Assembly (NCBI GenBank): GCA_036475545.1
Contig: JAZGAE010000053.1
Location: 1-15,484, forward strand
Source: JAZGAE01 sp036475545
GTDB taxonomy: Bacteria; Pseudomonadota; Alphaproteobacteria; DATDPM01
DNA: 15,484 nucleotides
Direction of reading: 5' to 3'
Part shown: one piece after another, positions 1 to 8,037 of the stretch
How positions within the stretch are numbered: the first letter of the stretch is position 1
How the letters are laid out: every line of letters starts with the position of its first letter
Program-made: the position numbers and the translations under genes
Notes under the pieces: generated by a model
The model's input: only the letters and a program-made list of their open reading frames with translations
Told to the model about the DNA's origin: nothing
The model's database searches: none

Positions 1-537
1 GGCGGAGAGGTCCATGGGCCCGATGAAGATCATGTCGATGCCCTCCGTCGCGGCGATTTGGTCCGCGTTGTCCACCCCTTCGAGCGTCTCGATCTGGCAG
101 ATCACGAGCAGCTCGGCCTCCGCCCGCTCGACGTAGCGCTGGACCTGGGTGCCGTAGCCGGAGGCCCGCGCGATGGTGTGCGCCACGCCGCGCACGCCTG
201 CCGGCGGATAGCGGCAGGCGGCGACGACCTCGTGCGCCTCCTCGCCCGTGCTCACCATGGGCACCATGACGCCCGCCGGGCCGGCGTCCAGCGCCCGCTT
301 GAGGTGCACCGCGGCCCGCTCCGCCACGCGGATCAAGGGCGCGCACGCCGTGCCCGAGACGGCCTGCATCTGCTGGACGGCGGTGAGGACGTCGCCGGGG
401 CCGTGCTCCAGGTCGATCATCACGCAGTCGTAGCCTGCGCAGGCGATGATCTCGGTGGCGATGGGGCTCGCCATGTTGACGAGGCAGCCGAGCGCGGGCC
501 GTCCCCCCTTCAGCCTCTCCTTGAAGCTCTGCGTCAT
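1..537 (-). CDS. HpcH/HpaI family aldolase (partial, C-terminus beyond the left edge)
   Basis: This frame stays open to the window edge and gives 179 residues. Known: the family is class II, metal-dependent pyruvate aldolases (2,4-dihydroxyhept-2-enedioate aldolase, 2-keto-3-deoxy sugar-acid aldolases) with a cytosolic TIM barrel. Seen: the start MTQSFKERLKGGRPALG fits the family N-terminus. H45 lies in IDLEHGPGD, R70 in APLIRV, E150 in CQIETLEGV and D176 in FIGPMDLSA. These match the HpaI catalytic His and Arg and the two metal-ligand acids almost position for position. A Shine-Dalgarno GGAGGG (minus strand, 553-548) sits 10 nt before the ATG. About 70-80 residues should be missing for a family length near 250. 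The substrate cannot be told from sequence. It is divergent from the exported protein at 712. Family call is firm; specificity is open. Confidence 0.92.
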   Translation of the reverse strand, partial: MTQSFKERLKGGRPALGCLVNMASPIATEIIACAGYDCVMIDLEHGPGDVLTAVQQMQAVSGTACAPLIRVAERAAVHLKRALDAGPAGVMVPMVSTGEEAHEVVAACRYPPAGVRGVAHTIARASGYGTQVQRYVERAEAELLVICQIETLEGVDNADQIAATEGIDMIFIGPMDLSA

Positions 538-629
538 GATCCGTAATCCCTCCGCGTCGAACCCGGCGGTCCCCGGGAGCTGTGGGGGATGCGCGCAATC
601 GCGCTGGGCCGGGTACGGCTCAATCCCGG

Positions 630-658
630 TTGCACCGTGGCCTCCGCAACGATATCGT
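630..658 (+). promoter_or_regulatory. possible sigma-70-like promoter for the exported protein at 712
   Basis: TTGCAC (630-635) and TATCGT (653-658) are separated by 17 nt, about 54 nt before the ATG at 712. Only part of each hexamer fits the consensus. It lies in the 174-bp divergent gap between the aldolase and the exported protein. Confidence 0.25.
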
Positions 659-711
659 CCCGTCCGCTCTAGCGCCATCAGGTGGGCAAACGATCACGAC
701 AGGGAGGTCGC

Positions 712-1152
712 ATGCCCCGATATGATGCACTGAGGAGGGCGCTCGGCCGCGGGGTGCTCGCCGCCGCAATACTGGCTGCGATCGCATATCTGGCCGCCGC
801 CCCGGGGCACCCCGCCCGGGCGCAGACCGCGGCAGGGCCGGCCAGCGAGGAGGAGCTGGACGCCGTGGCATTCTCCGGCTTCCAGCTCAGATTCGAGGAG
901 CTGAACCAGCGCGTCGGGCAGGCGATCGGCGGGCCGCCGTTCGTATCCGCCGAGGACCTGGGTGGCCGGACCGTCCGGGTGACCGCGAGCCCGCCTTGGC
1001 TGGAGAACGGGCTGCGCCAGAGGACGCGGAACGCCATGACGCTGCACAGGATCTGGCGCGCCGTCAACGGCCTGCGCAAAGTGAAGGTGATCATCGCGGA
1101 CGGGGGCGGCGCGGAGCAGGTCGTCGTCTCGGGCCTAGTGGTACCGATCTAA
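712..1152 (+). CDS. small exported protein of unknown function
   Basis: The product is 146 aa. I chose the ATG at 712 over a GTG at 682 because AGGGAGG (701-707) precedes it and because translation from 712 opens with a clean signal peptide: arginines at 3, 8, 9 and 13, an Ala/Leu/Ile core at about 14-30, and a likely signal-peptidase site after ARA (residue 37). The mature part is about 109 residues, with an acidic helical start, alternating beta-like stretches (RTVRVTAS, KVKVIIAD, QVVVSGLVV) and a basic amphipathic helix around LRQRTRNAMTLHRIWRAVNG. The predicted pattern is a small periplasmic alpha/beta domain. I do not recognise the family. There are no cysteines or obvious catalytic motifs in the mature part. 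It stands alone between the divergent aldolase and the downstream ATPase. Confidence 0.75.
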   Translation: MPRYDALRRALGRGVLAAAILAAIAYLAAAPGHPARAQTAAGPASEEELDAVAFSGFQLRFEELNQRVGQAIGGPPFVSAEDLGGRTVRVTASPPWLENGLRQRTRNAMTLHRIWRAVNGLRKVKVIIADGGGAEQVVVSGLVVPI

Positions 1153-1327
1153 CGAATGAGTCCGGCTGCCGCTCAGGATTCTCGCGGTGAACGACTAGGC
1201 TAAGCGGTACTAAATGTTAGATTCGATCCACTAGAGGAACCCCTGAAGATCACCGCCAAGCAATAGGCCCATCCGCCCGCGGGGACGGCGCGGGCGCACC
1301 CCCTGCGGGTTTGAGGTCTCGCGCGCC
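1153..1327. other. intergenic gap before the P-type ATPase
   Basis: This 175-bp gap has locally lower GC around 1195-1245. I see only a weak imperfect inverted repeat (GAATGAG ... CTCAGGATTC, about 1154-1181) just past the preceding stop. I see no convincing promoter hexamers and no RNA gene. Confidence 0.4.
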
Positions 1328-4024
1328 ATGACGAATTCGATCGATCTCGAACGCTACTGGCACAGCCTGGCGCCCGGGGATGCGCTGAGCGCCCTGGACG
1401 CCCGGAGCGGTGGGCTCACGGGCGACGAGGCTGCGGCCCGTCTTGCCGCCTTCGGTCCCAACCAGTTGCCCAAGAGGAAGCGCGCCTCGCCCGCGGTCGT
1501 CTATCTGCGCCAATTCAAAAGCCCCCTCATCTACCTGCTGCTGGGGGCCGCCGTGGTGTCGCTGTTCATCGGCCAACACGCGGACGCCGTCTTCATCTTC
1601 GTGGTGCTGCAGATCAATGCCGTGATCGGTGCCGTCCAGGAGTGGAAGGCGGGGGTCGGCGCCGAGGCTCTGGACGCCTTGGCGCCGAAACGCGTCACGG
1701 TGACGCGCGACGGTCGACGGCGGCGCATGGATAGCGCCGGGCTGGTGCCGGGGGATGTCGTACACCTCGAATCCGGCGCCCTGGTGCCGGCCGATATCCG
1801 CCTGCTTGCGGCCCACGAGCTCAAGGTGGACGAATCGCTGCTGACCGGCGAGTCGGTCTCCATCGACAAGGACGCCGCCGCCGTGCTGGCGGAGCGCACG
1901 GTGCTGGGCGACCGCAGCAACATGCTCCACGGCGGAACCACCGTTCTCAACGGCCGCGCCCGGGGCGTCGTCGTCCGCACCGGCATTCACACCGAGGTCG
2001 GCCGCATCGCCGAGGCCCTCGCCGCCGCCGACCTGCCGGCGCCCCCGCTCGTGCAGCAGATGGCCCGTTTCACGCGCGCCATCGGCTCGGTGATCATCAT
2101 CGCGATCGCGGTCCTGGCAGTGGCCCAGTTTTCCCAGGGCATGGGGGTCGCGGACGTGTTCTTCGTCGCCGTAGCCCTCGCGGTGTCGGCGATCCCCGAG
2201 GGGCTGCCGGTGGCGATCACGGTGGCCTTGGCCATCGCCATGGCGCGCATGGCGCGGCGCAACGTGTTGGTCCGCCAGCTCCCGGCGGTAGAGGGGTTGG
2301 GCTCCTGCACCCTCATCGCCAGCGACAAAACGGGGACGCTGACGCGCAACGAGCTTACCGTGAGGCGGCTTTTCATTCCCGGGATCGGCGAGGTCGAGGT
2401 CGCCGGCGAAGGATATGTGCCCGAGGGCGCCGTGACCTATGCGGGGACGCACCTCGACGTCACCGCGGGAGCCGTGCGCGAGAGGGTCCGGCGGCTTGCA
2501 CGCTCGGTGGTGTTGTGCAACGAGGCCAGCTTCTATGCCACCGACGGGGGCTACAGCCATATCGGGGACACGGTGGACGTGGCGCTCCTCGTCCTTGCGG
2601 CCAAGCTTGGTTTCGACAAGGCCGCGCTCGACGAGGAATATCCTCAGACCGGGATCATCCCCTTCGAGCCGTACCGCCGGTTCGCCGCCACGTTCAACCG
2701 CGATGGCGCGCGCACGCTGGTCCACGTCAAGGGAGCGGCCGAAACGGTTCTGCCCATGTGCTCGGGCGTCGATGCCGACGCCGCGCTGGCGGAAGCCGAA
2801 CGAATGTCGGTCGCAGGGTACAGGGTATTGGCGGTGGCCTGCGGCGAAGCAGAGGCGGATGTTGCGGCGGTGGCCTCACGCAGGCCGCTCAGCGGGCTCA
2901 GCTTCCTCGGGCTCGTCGCCATCATCGATCCGGTTCGAGCCGAGGTGCCCGATGCGGTCGCGGGCTGTCGTGCCGCCGGGGTGGATGTACGCATGATCAC
3001 CGGGGACCATCCGGCGACGGCGTTTGCGATCGCGAAGGAGTTGGGCATCGCGCGGGTCCGGGAAGAGGTGGTCGTCGGCACGGCGCTCGCCAGTGTCGCC
3101 GACGATCCCGCGAGGCTCGACGAGATAGTGGCGCGCGGGCGCGTCTTCGCCCGGGTCGAGCCGGTGCAGAAGCTCGCCATCGTCCAGACTCTGCAGCGCG
3201 CCGGCCATTACGTCGCGCTCACCGGCGACGGGGTGAACGACGCGCCGGCGCTGGGCGCGGCCAACATCGGCGTGGCCATGGGAAAGGACGGAACCGACGT
3301 GGCCCGCGGGGCCGCCGATCTTATCCTGACCGACGACAATTTTGCCTCGATCATGGCGGGGGTGTTGGAGGGACGGGTCGCCTACGACAACATTCGCAAG
3401 GTCATCTACCTACTAATCAGCACCGGCGCCGCCGAGGTGGTGCTGTTCTTCCTGGCCCTTGCGGCGGGGTTGCCGCTCCCCCTTTTCGCGGTGCAACTGC
3501 TGTGGCTCAACCTCGTGACCAACGGGATCCAGGACGTGGCGCTCGCCTTCGAGAAGGGCGAGCCCGGCGTGTTGCGGCGCAAGCCGCGCCCCCCCAACAA
3601 GCCCATGTTCGACCGCCGCATGATCGAGCAGACGGTCGTCTCCGGAGCGTTCATCGGCGGCGTCGCGTTCCTCTACTTCTTCTGGTGCATCGACCAGGGC
3701 TGGAGCGAGGCGCAAACCCGCAACCACTTGCTTCTTCTCATGGTCTTGTTCGAGAACGTCCACGCCTTCAACTGCCGCTCCGAGACCCGCTCGGCCTTCC
3801 AGGTCCCGTTTGCGTCCAATCCGTTTCTGGTGGTGGCGGTGATCGCGGCGCAGGCGGTCCATATCGGCGCCATGTATGTGCCGGGCCTAAACGATGTGCT
3901 TGGCATTCAGCCCATCGGCATCGCCGAATGGTTGTTGATCGCCGTGGTCGCGCTGTCGCTCATCGTGGTGATGGAGATCTACAAGCGGCTTCGGGCGCCG
4001 CGGGACGGACGAGCCCTACCCTGA
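1328..4024 (+). CDS. P2-type cation-transporting ATPase
   Basis: This 898-aa protein is an ATP-driven inner-membrane cation pump with the full P-type layout. An N-terminal cation-ATPase domain (about 1-75) is followed by M1-M2 and an actuator domain with TGES (173-176). M4 holds IPEGLP (E291) and the phosphorylated Asp is D333 in SDKTGTLT. The nucleotide domain has K468 in KGAAE, the hinge is TGDGVNDAPAL (632-642), and a C-terminal bundle forms M5-M10. Length and the PEGLP signature place it in the SERCA/PMR1-like P2 group. In M5 the Glu of GAAEVV is kept. M6 reads NLVTNGIQDVALAFE, so the Asp used by SERCA in ion binding is Asn (N732). M8 keeps Glu (E809, FENVHAFN). Calcium is the default guess, but the ion is uncertain. 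A weak Shine-Dalgarno GAGGT (1313-1317) precedes the ATG. No partner gene is adjacent. Confidence 0.95.
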   Translation: MTNSIDLERYWHSLAPGDALSALDARSGGLTGDEAAARLAAFGPNQLPKRKRASPAVVYLRQFKSPLIYLLLGAAVVSLFIGQHADAVFIFVVLQINAVIGAVQEWKAGVGAEALDALAPKRVTVTRDGRRRRMDSAGLVPGDVVHLESGALVPADIRLLAAHELKVDESLLTGESVSIDKDAAAVLAERTVLGDRSNMLHGGTTVLNGRARGVVVRTGIHTEVGRIAEALAAADLPAPPLVQQMARFTRAIGSVIIIAIAVLAVAQFSQGMGVADVFFVAVALAVSAIPEGLPVAITVALAIAMARMARRNVLVRQLPAVEGLGSCTLIASDKTGTLTRNELTVRRLFIPGIGEVEVAGEGYVPEGAVTYAGTHLDVTAGAVRERVRRLARSVVLCNEASFYATDGGYSHIGDTVDVALLVLAAKLGFDKAALDEEYPQTGIIPFEPYRRFAATFNRDGARTLVHVKGAAETVLPMCSGVDADAALAEAERMSVAGYRVLAVACGEAEADVAAVASRRPLSGLSFLGLVAIIDPVRAEVPDAVAGCRAAGVDVRMITGDHPATAFAIAKELGIARVREEVVVGTALASVADDPARLDEIVARGRVFARVEPVQKLAIVQTLQRAGHYVALTGDGVNDAPALGAANIGVAMGKDGTDVARGAADLILTDDNFASIMAGVLEGRVAYDNIRKVIYLLISTGAAEVVLFFLALAAGLPLPLFAVQLLWLNLVTNGIQDVALAFEKGEPGVLRRKPRPPNKPMFDRRMIEQTVVSGAFIGGVAFLYFFWCIDQGWSEAQTRNHLLLLMVLFENVHAFNCRSETRSAFQVPFASNPFLVVAVIAAQAVHIGAMYVPGLNDVLGIQPIGIAEWLLIAVVALSLIVVMEIYKRLRAPRDGRALP

Positions 4025-4053
4025 CGCGGGGGCCCAATATCGCGCCGCTCGGC

Positions 4054-4067
4054 CGGGCCGTGGCCCG
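4054..4067. terminator. hairpin between convergent genes, possible bidirectional terminator
   Basis: CGGGCC and GGCCCG flank a two-base centre, so a 5-bp stem with a 4-nt loop is realistic. It lies between the ATPase stop and the minus-strand DUF4169 stop. No T-run follows on either strand, so intrinsic termination is uncertain. Confidence 0.4.
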
Positions 4068-4072
4068 AACGT

Positions 4073-4246
4073 TCAGTCGAGGCGTTTGTTATCGAGGTCG
4101 GTGTGCCGGCGGTCCCGTTCGGCCTTATCCCGCATCCGTTCCCGCTTGGTCCGGCCGGACCCGGCCCGGTTCTGGGCGGCGCGCGCCTCCGCCTCCTTCC
4201 GTTCCCGTTGCTTGCGGTAGCGATTGAGGTTGATGATGTCGGCCAT
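4073..4246 (-). CDS. DUF4169 family small protein
   Basis: The product is 57 aa, starting MADIINLNRYRKQRERKEAE. Seen: an N-terminal MADIINL motif is followed by a highly charged, Arg/Lys/Glu-rich helix with NRAGSGRTK in the middle and a C-terminus of TDLDNKRLD. This fits the alphaproteobacterial DUF4169 family, whose function is unknown. I chose the ATG at 4246 over one at 4273 because the family begins at MADIINL. Neither start has a good Shine-Dalgarno. From memory, relatives of this gene often sit beside fumC and a ribbon-helix-helix gene. Here that pair is about 5.7 kb away on the same strand, with three plus-strand genes between. It converges on the ATPase gene and is divergent from the AsmA gene. 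Confidence 0.8.
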   Translation of the reverse strand: MADIINLNRYRKQRERKEAEARAAQNRAGSGRTKRERMRDKAERDRRHTDLDNKRLD

Positions 4247-4283
4247 GTGCGTACCGATTCGGGGCTCGGCCATACGGAACGGT

Positions 4284-4312
4284 TTGAACCTTGCTCTCCG
4301 ATCTCCTAGCTT
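4284..4312 (+). promoter_or_regulatory. possible promoter for the AsmA-family gene
   Basis: TTGAAC (4284-4289) and TAGCTT (4307-4312) have a 17-nt spacer, about 90 nt before the GTG start. The match to consensus is partial. It lies in the divergent gap between the DUF4169 gene and the AsmA gene. Confidence 0.25.
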
Positions 4313-4399
4313 ATCGGAAACCGCGGTCCATGCAACCGCTCTGGTCCCGCCGCCGCGGCCATCTCTGAGGCTCCAGCCATATGGAGCGGAGGGTCATCG

Positions 4400-7300
4400 G
4401 TGAAGAAGTTCCTGGCGTTCCTGTTCGGCCTGGTGGTGTTGGTGATCGTCGCCGCGCTGGTCGGGCCCACGTTCGTCGATTGGAACGAGTACAAGCCCGA
4501 GATCGCAGCCGAGATCAAGTCGCGGACCGGCCGGGATCTGGTCATCGAAGGCGACATCGACTTCGCCGTGCTTCCGGCTCCGACGCTGTCGGTGAACGAT
4601 TTGCGCCTCGCCAATATCGAAGGCGCGGCCAGCCCCGACATGGTGAGCCTCAAGGCGCTGCGGGTGCGCATCGCGCTGACGCCGCTGTTCGAGGGGATCG
4701 TCCAAGTCGAGACCATCGCCCTGATCGAACCCGTGATCGAATTCGAGGTGCTGCCCGACGGCCGCCGCAACTGGGAGTTCGGCCCTGCGGCCGGCGAGCC
4801 CGAGGAGGCCGCCCCGGCCGAGCCGGAGCCGGGCGCTGAGCCGGGTGCGCGCCGCGCGCCCTCGAGGGTGAGGCTCGACCGGTTCCGCATCGAGAACGGC
4901 ACGCTGACCTATCTCGACAGCGCGACAGGCACGATCGAGCGCATCGACGGCCTCGACGCCGAAATTTCGGCGGAGACGTTGACCGGGCCCTTCAGGGCCC
5001 AGGGCGACATGGTCGCGCGCGGCTTGCCGGTCGAGTTCGAGCTCGCGGTGGGCTCGTTCACGGAGCGACAGCCGGTGATCGTGAACATGAAGTTCGCGTT
5101 CCCCTCGGCCAAGGCCGAGGCGCGATTCTCCGGCAATTTCTCGGAGCCTTCCGCCGAAGGCGCGCTTTCAGGAAGCTTCGAGGCGGAAGGAAACGACCTC
5201 AGGCGCCTGGTGCAGGCGCTGATGGCGGCCGCATCGCCGGAGGGCGCGGCGACCCCCGACATGCCCGGATTCGTGGCCCAGAAATTCGCCCTGGAGGGCG
5301 CGCTTTCCGCCTCGGCCGAGGCGCTGGAAGTGAACGACATCGCCTTTCGGCTCGGGGACACGCGGGCGACCGGGGCGCTCAACGCGACCTTCGGCCCCCC
5401 GCTTCAGGCCGATGTCGCGCTCTCGTTCAACCGCATCGACCTTGATCGCTGGCTCGCAATGGAGCCGCCCGCCGGAGAGGATGAGGGCCAAGGCGCCGGC
5501 GAGCCCAAGCCTGGCGCCGCGCCCGCGCCCGCGCCCGGCAAGGCGGAGTTCGCGCTTCCCGGCGACGTCAAGGCGTCCCTCGACCTCAGCGTGGACGCGC
5601 TGGTGTTCAAGGAGGGAGGCGTGCGCCAGGCCAAGGTGAGCGCGGCGCTGGACAAGGGCGTGCTGACGCTGAACCAGGCCTCGGCGCTTCTGCCCGGAGG
5701 CTCGGACGTTTCGCTCTCCGGTACGCTTACGGCCAAGGACGGGGCGCCGGCAGTGGACGGCAACGTCGAAGCCAGGTCCGACAACCTGCGCGGCGTCTTC
5801 GACTGGCTCGGGATCGACGCCTCGTCGGTCCCCCCAGACCGGCTGCGCAAGTTTTCGTTCACCGGCAAGGTCAAGGGGACCCCGGCCCAGCTCGATCTGA
5901 CGGAGATCGACTTGCGCCTCGACGCTTCCCGACTTACCGGCGGCGTGGCCATCGCGCTCAGGGAACGCCCGGCATTCGGCGCGCGGCTCGAAGTCGACCG
6001 CTTCAACCTGGACGCCTACCTGCCGCCGAAGCCGGAAAAGGAGGAGGCCAAGCCCAAAAAGGCACCGGCCCGGGCACCGGCGTCGCTGTCTCCGAACAAG
6101 GAGGAGGAGCCGATCCTTCCGGCGCTCGCTCTCTTGAACGCCTTCGACGCCAACGTGGACGCCAAGATCGGGAGCCTCACCGTCAACAGAATGGAGGTCC
6201 GGGGCCTGCGCTTCGACGGCACGCTCCAGGACGGCGAGCTGACGGTCCGCGACGCGGGCGTGACCGATTTCGCGGGCACGGCCCTGACCTTCAGCGGCTC
6301 GGCGAAGGGGTTCGGCAAGACGCCGCTGCTCGATGCCGCCTTCGAGGTGAGCGCCGAGGATGTCGCCCGGTTGCTGCGCGCCGTGGCCGTCGAGCCGCCT
6401 TCCGTTTCCGAGCGAGTAGGGCGGGTCGCGCTCGAAGGCACGGCCAAGGGACGGGTCGATAACCTCGAGCTCGACGCGGCGCTGCAAGCCGCCGAAGGGC
6501 GGGTCAGCGTCAAGGGGGTGATGGGCGTGCGCGACCAGGTGCCGCGCTTCGATCTCGCGGTTGCGGCGGCCCACCCCGATCTCGTCAAGCTGGTGCGGCT
6601 GTTTGCCGAGGACTACCGGCCGGCGGCGGAGAAGTTGGGAGACTTTTCCTTGAAGGCCCGAGTCTCCGGCGATGCCGCGGCCGCCCAGATTTCGGGGCTC
6701 AGCGGCAAGGTCGGGCCGGTGAACGTCGCGGGCGACATCACGGTGCGCCTCGACGGGCCCCGGCCCAAGATCACGGCGGCGCTCAGCACGAGCGAGATCG
6801 TCGCCGACCTGTTCCTGCCGGCGCGCCCCTCCGGGTCGGGCGCCAAGCCCAGGGCCGGGGCGGGCAAGCCCGCGCCGAAGAGGGGCAACCCCGGCCCGCA
6901 AGCACCGCCCGGCGAGCGATGGTCCAAAGAACCGCTGGACCTCTCGGCGCTCAGGGCCGTCGACGCCGACGTGCGGCTGGCGGCGCCGGCGATCTCTTAC
7001 GACAAGTACCGGGTGGTCAAGCCCCAGCTCGTGCTCGCGCTCGACGCCGGTGCCCTGGAGGTCCGGCAGCTCACCGGGACCATGTTCGAGGGCGCCTTCG
7101 ACCTCAAGGGCCGTCTGATGGCGGCGGACGTGCCGTCTCTCGCCGGCACCGTTACCGTCGCCAACGCCAACATTCACGAGGCCCTGTTCGTCGCCGGCGA
7201 TATCGACGTCGCCGAGGGCCGCCTCAACTTCAACATGGAAATGGGCGGCGCGGGACGCAGCCCCTTCGAGCTCGTGTCGAGCCTTGGCGGCAAGGGCGGG

Positions 7301-7978
7301 TTCAACGTCGTCGACGGCGTGGTGCGCGGCTTCGACCTCGCGGCCGTCAGCGAGCGTCTCAAGAGCCTCGACAGCGCCGAGAGCTACCTGGCCTTCCTGG
7401 CTTCCTCCATGAAAGGCGGGCAGACGCGGTTCACCAGGCTGGACGGGACGTTTGCCATCGATAGGGGCGTGATCCGCAGCGACGATATCCACCTGTTGGC
7501 TCAGGCGAGCGAGGGGAAGGCCGTCGCCGTCGTAGACCTGCCGCGCTGGTTCATCGACATGCAGGCCGAGTTCTTCCTCACGGAGCACCCCAAGGCCCCG
7601 CCCGTTGGGATGCGCGTGGTCGGGCCCCTCGATGCGCCGCAGCGCAAGATCGAAACCGACCGCATGCAGGCCTTCCTGCTTCAACGCGGCGTCGGCACGC
7701 TGCTGCGCAAGGTCCTGCCGAAGGGGATCGTTCCGGCTGAGCCGGCGCCCGCGCCCGAAGGGGCGCCGGCTCAGCCGGAAGAGCCGCTCGGCCTCGAGTC
7801 GCTGTTCAAGAAGATCCTGCCGAAGGAGATCGCCCCGGCGGAGCCGGCGCCCGCCCCGGCGCAACCGGCACCCGCCCCGGCGCAACCGGCGCCCGCGCCC
7901 GAGCCGGTCCAGCCCGAGCCCGGGCCGGTCCAGCCCGAAGACGTGATCAAGGACCTGCTCAAAGGGTTGAAGTTCTGA
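4400..7978 (+). CDS. AsmA family inner-membrane/periplasmic protein
   Basis: The product is 1192 aa. The start is GTG at 4400, six bases after GGAGGG (4388-4393), and translation opens MKKFLAFLFG with a membrane anchor at about residues 3-24. FVDWNEYKPEIAAEIKSRTGRDLVIEGDI follows this helix and is typical of AsmA-domain N-termini. Long beta-rich periplasmic repeats follow, and the AsmA C-terminal region (about 880-1130) includes LNFNMEMGG and GGFNVVDGVVRGFDLAAV. Known: AsmA-like proteins are envelope-spanning repeating-beta-groove proteins linked to outer-membrane assembly and phospholipid transport. Proline/alanine/glutamate-rich linkers interrupt the domains near 133-155, 360-385, 540-575 and 805-835. 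The last 75 residues are a Pro-Ala repeat ending in a short amphipathic helix. No recognised partner gene is adjacent. Confidence 0.9.
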   Translation: MKKFLAFLFGLVVLVIVAALVGPTFVDWNEYKPEIAAEIKSRTGRDLVIEGDIDFAVLPAPTLSVNDLRLANIEGAASPDMVSLKALRVRIALTPLFEGIVQVETIALIEPVIEFEVLPDGRRNWEFGPAAGEPEEAAPAEPEPGAEPGARRAPSRVRLDRFRIENGTLTYLDSATGTIERIDGLDAEISAETLTGPFRAQGDMVARGLPVEFELAVGSFTERQPVIVNMKFAFPSAKAEARFSGNFSEPSAEGALSGSFEAEGNDLRRLVQALMAAASPEGAATPDMPGFVAQKFALEGALSASAEALEVNDIAFRLGDTRATGALNATFGPPLQADVALSFNRIDLDRWLAMEPPAGEDEGQGAGEPKPGAAPAPAPGKAEFALPGDVKASLDLSVDALVFKEGGVRQAKVSAALDKGVLTLNQASALLPGGSDVSLSGTLTAKDGAPAVDGNVEARSDNLRGVFDWLGIDASSVPPDRLRKFSFTGKVKGTPAQLDLTEIDLRLDASRLTGGVAIALRERPAFGARLEVDRFNLDAYLPPKPEKEEAKPKKAPARAPASLSPNKEEEPILPALALLNAFDANVDAKIGSLTVNRMEVRGLRFDGTLQDGELTVRDAGVTDFAGTALTFSGSAKGFGKTPLLDAAFEVSAEDVARLLRAVAVEPPSVSERVGRVALEGTAKGRVDNLELDAALQAAEGRVSVKGVMGVRDQVPRFDLAVAAAHPDLVKLVRLFAEDYRPAAEKLGDFSLKARVSGDAAAAQISGLSGKVGPVNVAGDITVRLDGPRPKITAALSTSEIVADLFLPARPSGSGAKPRAGAGKPAPKRGNPGPQAPPGERWSKEPLDLSALRAVDADVRLAAPAISYDKYRVVKPQLVLALDAGALEVRQLTGTMFEGAFDLKGRLMAADVPSLAGTVTVANANIHEALFVAGDIDVAEGRLNFNMEMGGAGRSPFELVSSLGGKGGFNVVDGVVRGFDLAAVSERLKSLDSAESYLAFLASSMKGGQTRFTRLDGTFAIDRGVIRSDDIHLLAQASEGKAVAVVDLPRWFIDMQAEFFLTEHPKAPPVGMRVVGPLDAPQRKIETDRMQAFLLQRGVGTLLRKVLPKGIVPAEPAPAPEGAPAQPEEPLGLESLFKKILPKEIAPAEPAPAPAQPAPAPAQPAPAPEPVQPEPGPVQPEDVIKDLLKGLKF
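7709..7858 (+). repeat. duplicated 48-bp unit and Pro-Ala repeats in the AsmA C-terminus
   Basis: Segments 7709-7756 and 7811-7858 are near-identical in-frame copies, offset by 102 bp. They encode KVLPKGIVPAEPAPAP and KILPKEIAPAEPAPAP. Further short AQPAPAP and PVQPEPGP repeats continue to about 7940. The pattern suggests growth by slippage or tandem duplication. Confidence 0.8.
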
Positions 7979-7983
7979 GGGGC

Positions 7984-8012
7984 TTGACAGTGCGCGGCGA
8001 AGCGGATGCATG
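7984..8012 (+). promoter_or_regulatory. consensus -35 box (TTGACA) with a weak -10, possible promoter
   Basis: A perfect TTGACA (7984-7989) lies just after the AsmA stop. The -10 partner at about 8006-8012 (ATGCATG) is poor. It could start a transcript for the next two genes, or it may be chance. Confidence 0.25.
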
Positions 8013-8037
8013 AATTGAGGGAGAGGAGGCCCGGCCA

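Noticed and set aside
1250..2725. A 491-codon minus-strand open frame opposite the P-type ATPase
   Set aside because: It is low complexity in His/Gly/Arg and runs over conserved P-type ATPase motifs on the other strand.
2515..4227. A 570-codon plus-strand frame overlapping the ATPase in another frame
   Set aside because: It is Arg/Gly-rich shadow coding and conflicts with the intact ATPase.
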